This document shows, in pieces, positions 23,101-25,851 of a stretch of 25,851 bases of DNA (position 1 is the stretch's first letter; every line of letters starts with the position of its first letter). The stretch spans positions 1 to 25,851 of the forward strand of contig JAIPKF010000002.1 in the NCBI GenBank assembly GCA_021733705.1, given 5' to 3'. Made by a program: the position numbers and the translations under genes. The notes under the pieces were generated by a model. It was not told where the DNA came from and did no database searches. It worked only from the letters and a program-made list of their open reading frames with translations. This stretch comes from Chthoniobacterales bacterium (GTDB lineage Bacteria; Verrucomicrobiota; Verrucomicrobiia; Chthoniobacterales; UBA6821).

Positions 23101-23125
23101 AGAGTCTTCGAAAAGACTCTTTATT
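23096..23125. terminator. Hairpin terminator overlapping the lipoprotein stop codon
   Basis: AATAAAGAGTCTT (23096-23108) and AAGACTCTTTATT (23113-23125) are perfect 13-bp inverted arms with a 4-nt loop. The first arm contains the stop TAA (23098-23100). The arm ends in TTTATT, so it may work in both directions; the U-tract is short. Confidence 0.65.
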
Positions 23126-23138
23126 CAGAGGATAATTG

Positions 23139-24902
23139 ATGGAAGATCGTACGATACAATTCCTTTGGAGTAATTTTTGTATCTCTAGATTTAAAGTGTT
23201 TTTATTTCGTGTTATCACATCCAATATCTTCATTCTGCTTCTAGCAGCTTTTCTCCGTCTTTGGGACCTAGATCTCAAGCCACCACATTTTGATGAAGGA
23301 ATTAATGGCTGGTTTGCTGATGGTATAAAAAAACAAGGATTTTATGCATATGACCCTACCAATTATCATGGACCTCTATTTTTTTATATCCTCTTTCTAG
23401 CTCAAACCATTTTTGGAAGAAGCCTCTGGGTATTACGTATACCTGCTGTTTTGGCAAGTATTACGACCGTTTGGTTAGCACTCTGTTTTGATCGTTTTCT
23501 AGGAAAAACAGCAGCACGCTGGGGAGCTCTTACCCTTGCTCTCTCTCCAGCAATGGTTTTTTATGGGCGCTATGCTATTCATGAATCTTGGGTTGCTGCC
23601 TCACTGATGATTGTTTTGTTAGGACTTTTTGGATTATGGCACTCAGGAAAAAGGTCTTCGCTCTTCCTTGCTATTTTCGGTAGTACATTACTGATTTTGC
23701 TAAAAGAAACTGCTGTGATTCATTTTAGTTCGGTGATCTTAGCAACAACATTCTTGTTTTTTTTTGACCGATGGCTTTTTTCACAATCCAAATCTTACAA
23801 TGGTTCCTCATCATCTGGCATCATCCCAGAACCTCATTTATCAGGAATCACCATTGCTGAACCGTTATGGCATTATTCAGATCTTTTTTTTGGTATCTTG
23901 TTATCAATGGTCGTTATTTTCTTTTTCTATTCCGGAGGGCTACTTCATATTCGAGGTTTTTTAAATCTTTTTACGACACTTCCAGCCTGGATTCGTACAG
24001 GAACAAATACCGGAGGTCATATCAAATCATCATACCAGTGGGGTCCCTTCAATTATTATTGGATTGCTTTGATGGTACGTTATGAAATCACCTCTTTAAT
24101 CGGCTTTTTTTATGCCTTCTGGCTTCTTTGGCAAAATTCCAAACTCTCCCCTATTTTCCATTACTTTTTAAAAGCGCAACATTATTTCTTAAAAATCAAT
24201 AGAAGCCACCATCTACATTTTTGGAGTGCTTACTATTTGGCTACATATGGGATAGGGGTATTTTTCATTTATTCGATTATCCCTTATAAGACACCTTGGT
24301 GCCTGATTTCAATTTTATGGCCATTTTCACTTCTTTTTGGAGTTTTTCTGCAACAATTTAGAAACAAAAAAATTGTTCTAACTCTCGGGTTCTTGTTTTT
24401 AACACTCTCTTTTTTTCTATGTGTGAGGTTAAATTTTTTTAATTATACCAATTTTTCTGAACCGTATGTTTATGTTCAAACCTCTCCTGAAATAAAACGA
24501 CTCACAGATCCACTATTGAACATGGCAAAAGAGGATCGATGCAATCTTCATTTGAAGGGACAAATTCTTTTAGAAAGTTATTTTCCGCTTCCGTGGATTC
24601 TTGGTGATTTTACTTCAATTGGATATTTTTCCACAACGCATTTACCAAAAAAATATGATGGTGATTTTATCGTTGTAGAATCCTCTCGAACTCCTGCTAT
24701 TGAAAAACAACTTAAGGAACCTTACTATCGAGAGGAATTTCAAATGCGTGATGCTATGGAAGAATGTATCATCTATTTTAAAAAATCAGTCTTTGAAAAA
24801 TATTTTGATAAGGTTGACCGTAGCCAGCAATATGCTGATCCTAAATCTCATTGTTCTCAACAGTTTCAAATTATTGACAATCAGCATAGGTATCATGATT
24901 AG
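23139..24902 (+). CDS. TIGR03663/Agl23-like multispanning membrane protein (GT-C type glycosyltransferase fold)
   Basis: The 587-residue protein has about ten or more membrane segments. After the first helix comes the motif PPHFDEG (48-54), an acidic-loop signature of GT-C glycosyltransferases, then YDPTNYHGPL (71-80) and FYGRYAIHE. These are signatures of the TIGR03663 family, named after archaeal Agl23. Function is probably transfer of sugars from lipid carriers at the outer face of the inner membrane, but the substrate is unknown. The ATG at 23139 follows AGAGGATA, one of the few Shine-Dalgarno-like sites in the window; TTG at 23136 is less likely. The C-terminal 120 residues are soluble and charged. 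Confidence 0.82.
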   Translation: MEDRTIQFLWSNFCISRFKVFLFRVITSNIFILLLAAFLRLWDLDLKPPHFDEGINGWFADGIKKQGFYAYDPTNYHGPLFFYILFLAQTIFGRSLWVLRIPAVLASITTVWLALCFDRFLGKTAARWGALTLALSPAMVFYGRYAIHESWVAASLMIVLLGLFGLWHSGKRSSLFLAIFGSTLLILLKETAVIHFSSVILATTFLFFFDRWLFSQSKSYNGSSSSGIIPEPHLSGITIAEPLWHYSDLFFGILLSMVVIFFFYSGGLLHIRGFLNLFTTLPAWIRTGTNTGGHIKSSYQWGPFNYYWIALMVRYEITSLIGFFYAFWLLWQNSKLSPIFHYFLKAQHYFLKINRSHHLHFWSAYYLATYGIGVFFIYSIIPYKTPWCLISILWPFSLLFGVFLQQFRNKKIVLTLGFLFLTLSFFLCVRLNFFNYTNFSEPYVYVQTSPEIKRLTDPLLNMAKEDRCNLHLKGQILLESYFPLPWILGDFTSIGYFSTTHLPKKYDGDFIVVESSRTPAIEKQLKEPYYREEFQMRDAMEECIIYFKKSVFEKYFDKVDRSQQYADPKSHCSQQFQIIDNQHRYHD

Positions 24903-24943
24903 CATAAAAAAACCTGTTAGTACCTTTCTATTATTACACGTAT

Positions 24944-25738
24944 ATGACTTTTATTGATCGTTTAGAGCATCGTTGCCCATGGCTTGCAATACCGGGTTTA
25001 ATTCGGTATGTGGCACTTTTTAATGCACTTGTTTTTCTATTGCATTACATTGCTCCGGGGTACGAGTCAGTTTTAACTCTAAATCGTGAAGCAATTCTTC
25101 ATGGAGAGTTGTGGCGTTTAATATCGTGGATTTTTATTCCTGAAACCTTTCAACCATTCTGGATTTTGTTTGCCCTTCTATTTCTGTGGTTCTTGGGAGA
25201 TGGATTAGAGGAGGCACTTGGGGCTTTTCGCACCACCCTTTTTTATTTAACAGGTATGATTTCCTGTACGATTGTTGCGCTCATCTTTGGAAGTTATGGT
25301 GCAAACACTTTTCTAAATCTTTCACTCCTTTATGCTTTCGCAACATTACATCCGGATTATCAAGTGCTTCTATTTTTTATTATTCCTACACGAATTAGTT
25401 GGCTTGCAATTTTTAGCTGCATACTAACAGCAATAGGAACATTAGGGCAGCCTAGCGCTGCCAAAGCAGCCTTAGTGATTACGCTTGCAAACTATCTTCT
25501 CTTTTTTTGGCCATTACTCTTTTCTAAATATCAATCCACTCGTGGAATAAATTCTAAAAACAGAAATATCTCTCTCTTGAAAAAAAGAAACATCGAAGAA
25601 GTAGTTCCTCTACATTGCTGTATGATATGTAAACAAACTGATCAAACTGCTCCACAATTAGATTTTCGAGTCGCTAACAATGGAGAGGAGTACTGTATGC
25701 AGCATTTACCCTTTCAAAACAAAGAGATGTTGGGTTAA
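24944..25738 (+). CDS. Rhomboid-fold membrane protein lacking the protease residues, with a Cys/His-rich C-terminus
   Basis: The 264-residue protein has about five to six membrane helices. The loop ELWRLISWIFIP (55-66) is the WR signature of the rhomboid L1 loop, and VLLFFIIPTRISWLA (141-155) resembles the matching segment of bacterial rhomboid-like proteins. The catalytic GxSG serine and the late-helix histidine are absent: where the serine helix is expected it reads GANTFLNLS. It should therefore be a pseudoprotease or derlin-like scaffold. The C-terminus after residue 195 is soluble and has C226-x2-C229 and C251-x2-H254, a possible zinc-binding knuckle. The stop TAA is formed by the start of a repeat element. 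The rhomboid call is by pattern only. Confidence 0.75.
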   Translation: MTFIDRLEHRCPWLAIPGLIRYVALFNALVFLLHYIAPGYESVLTLNREAILHGELWRLISWIFIPETFQPFWILFALLFLWFLGDGLEEALGAFRTTLFYLTGMISCTIVALIFGSYGANTFLNLSLLYAFATLHPDYQVLLFFIIPTRISWLAIFSCILTAIGTLGQPSAAKAALVITLANYLLFFWPLLFSKYQSTRGINSKNRNISLLKKRNIEEVVPLHCCMICKQTDQTAPQLDFRVANNGEEYCMQHLPFQNKEMLG

Positions 25739-25851
25739 CCCGGATATTTCATACTGATTCTGCTGCGGCTTGCGAACACCTGATGGATACTGCGTCAGCT
25801 TCGAATTGCTCCTCGGGCAGTATGTACACACACAGCCGTCGTTGCAATCCA
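25735..25851. repeat. Dispersed intergenic repeat, near-intact copy running off the right edge (copy J)
   Basis: TTAACCCGGATATTTCATAC followed by TGATTC begins at the stop of the rhomboid-like gene. The interior (TGATGGATACTGCGTCAGC, TCGGGCAGTATGTAC, CAGCCGTCGT) matches C1 and, with changes, the decayed copies at 9593 and 17681. This links the fresh and decayed types into one family. The far end is outside the window. Confidence 0.9.

Noticed and set aside
4046..25851. CRISPR array
   Set aside because: The repeated units are scattered over 20 kb in both orientations with no regular spacing and no cas genes.

Overview
The window looks like a chromosomal segment of a Gram-negative bacterium of the PVC superphylum, most likely Verrucomicrobiota. 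This assignment is an inference from gene content and is of moderate to low certainty. It rests on an outer-membrane biogenesis set (Lnt, a lipid A-type acyltransferase, an entericidin-like lipoprotein), a TIGR03663/Agl23-type membrane glycosyltransferase, chlamydia-like BrnQ carriers, a CysD/CysN/CysC sulfate-activation operon, and a near absence of Shine-Dalgarno sequences. The DNA is moderately AT-rich, and almost every gene is an intact housekeeping gene. No phage, insertion-sequence transposase, CRISPR array, rRNA or tRNA was seen.

Layout: (1) 1-2859, minus strand: a small membrane protein gene, lnt and an MBOAT O-acyltransferase that runs off the left edge, in one tight operon. (2) 2932-3967, plus strand: a secreted BsuPI-like protein and acpP, closed by a strong terminator. 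(3) 4213-5193, minus strand: pyrB, divergent from cysD. (4) 5279-8101, plus strand: cysD, cysN and cysC, which make APS and PAPS from sulfate. (5) 8378-12445, minus strand: an AI-2E/PerM-type permease gene and two tandem brnQ paralogues. (6) 12665-13225, plus strand: a secreted protein of unknown function, convergent with nth (13298-13966, minus strand). (7) 14138-20041, plus strand: the translation and RNA cluster nusA-infB-rbfA-nrnA-truB. (8) 20258-25738, plus strand: metG, a lipid A-type acyltransferase, an entericidin-like lipoprotein, an Agl23-like protein and a rhomboid-like membrane protein.

The most unusual content is a dispersed intergenic repeat family, up to about 180 bp long, whose ends are inverted copies of CCCGGATATTTCATACTGA. 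I count about eleven copies, from near-intact and GC-rich to strongly decayed and AT-rich. They occupy all three convergent gene junctions and nearly every co-directional gap longer than about 110 bp, but none of the four divergent promoter regions. In three genes (cysC, the secreted-protein gene at 12665 and the rhomboid-like gene) the first bases of the element form the stop codon. One locus (8098-8377) is a tandem composite whose unique part has interleaved complementary segments that could form a pseudoknot. No transposase for the family is present here, so it looks like a MITE, REP or RPE-type non-autonomous element. I do not recognise it as a named family.
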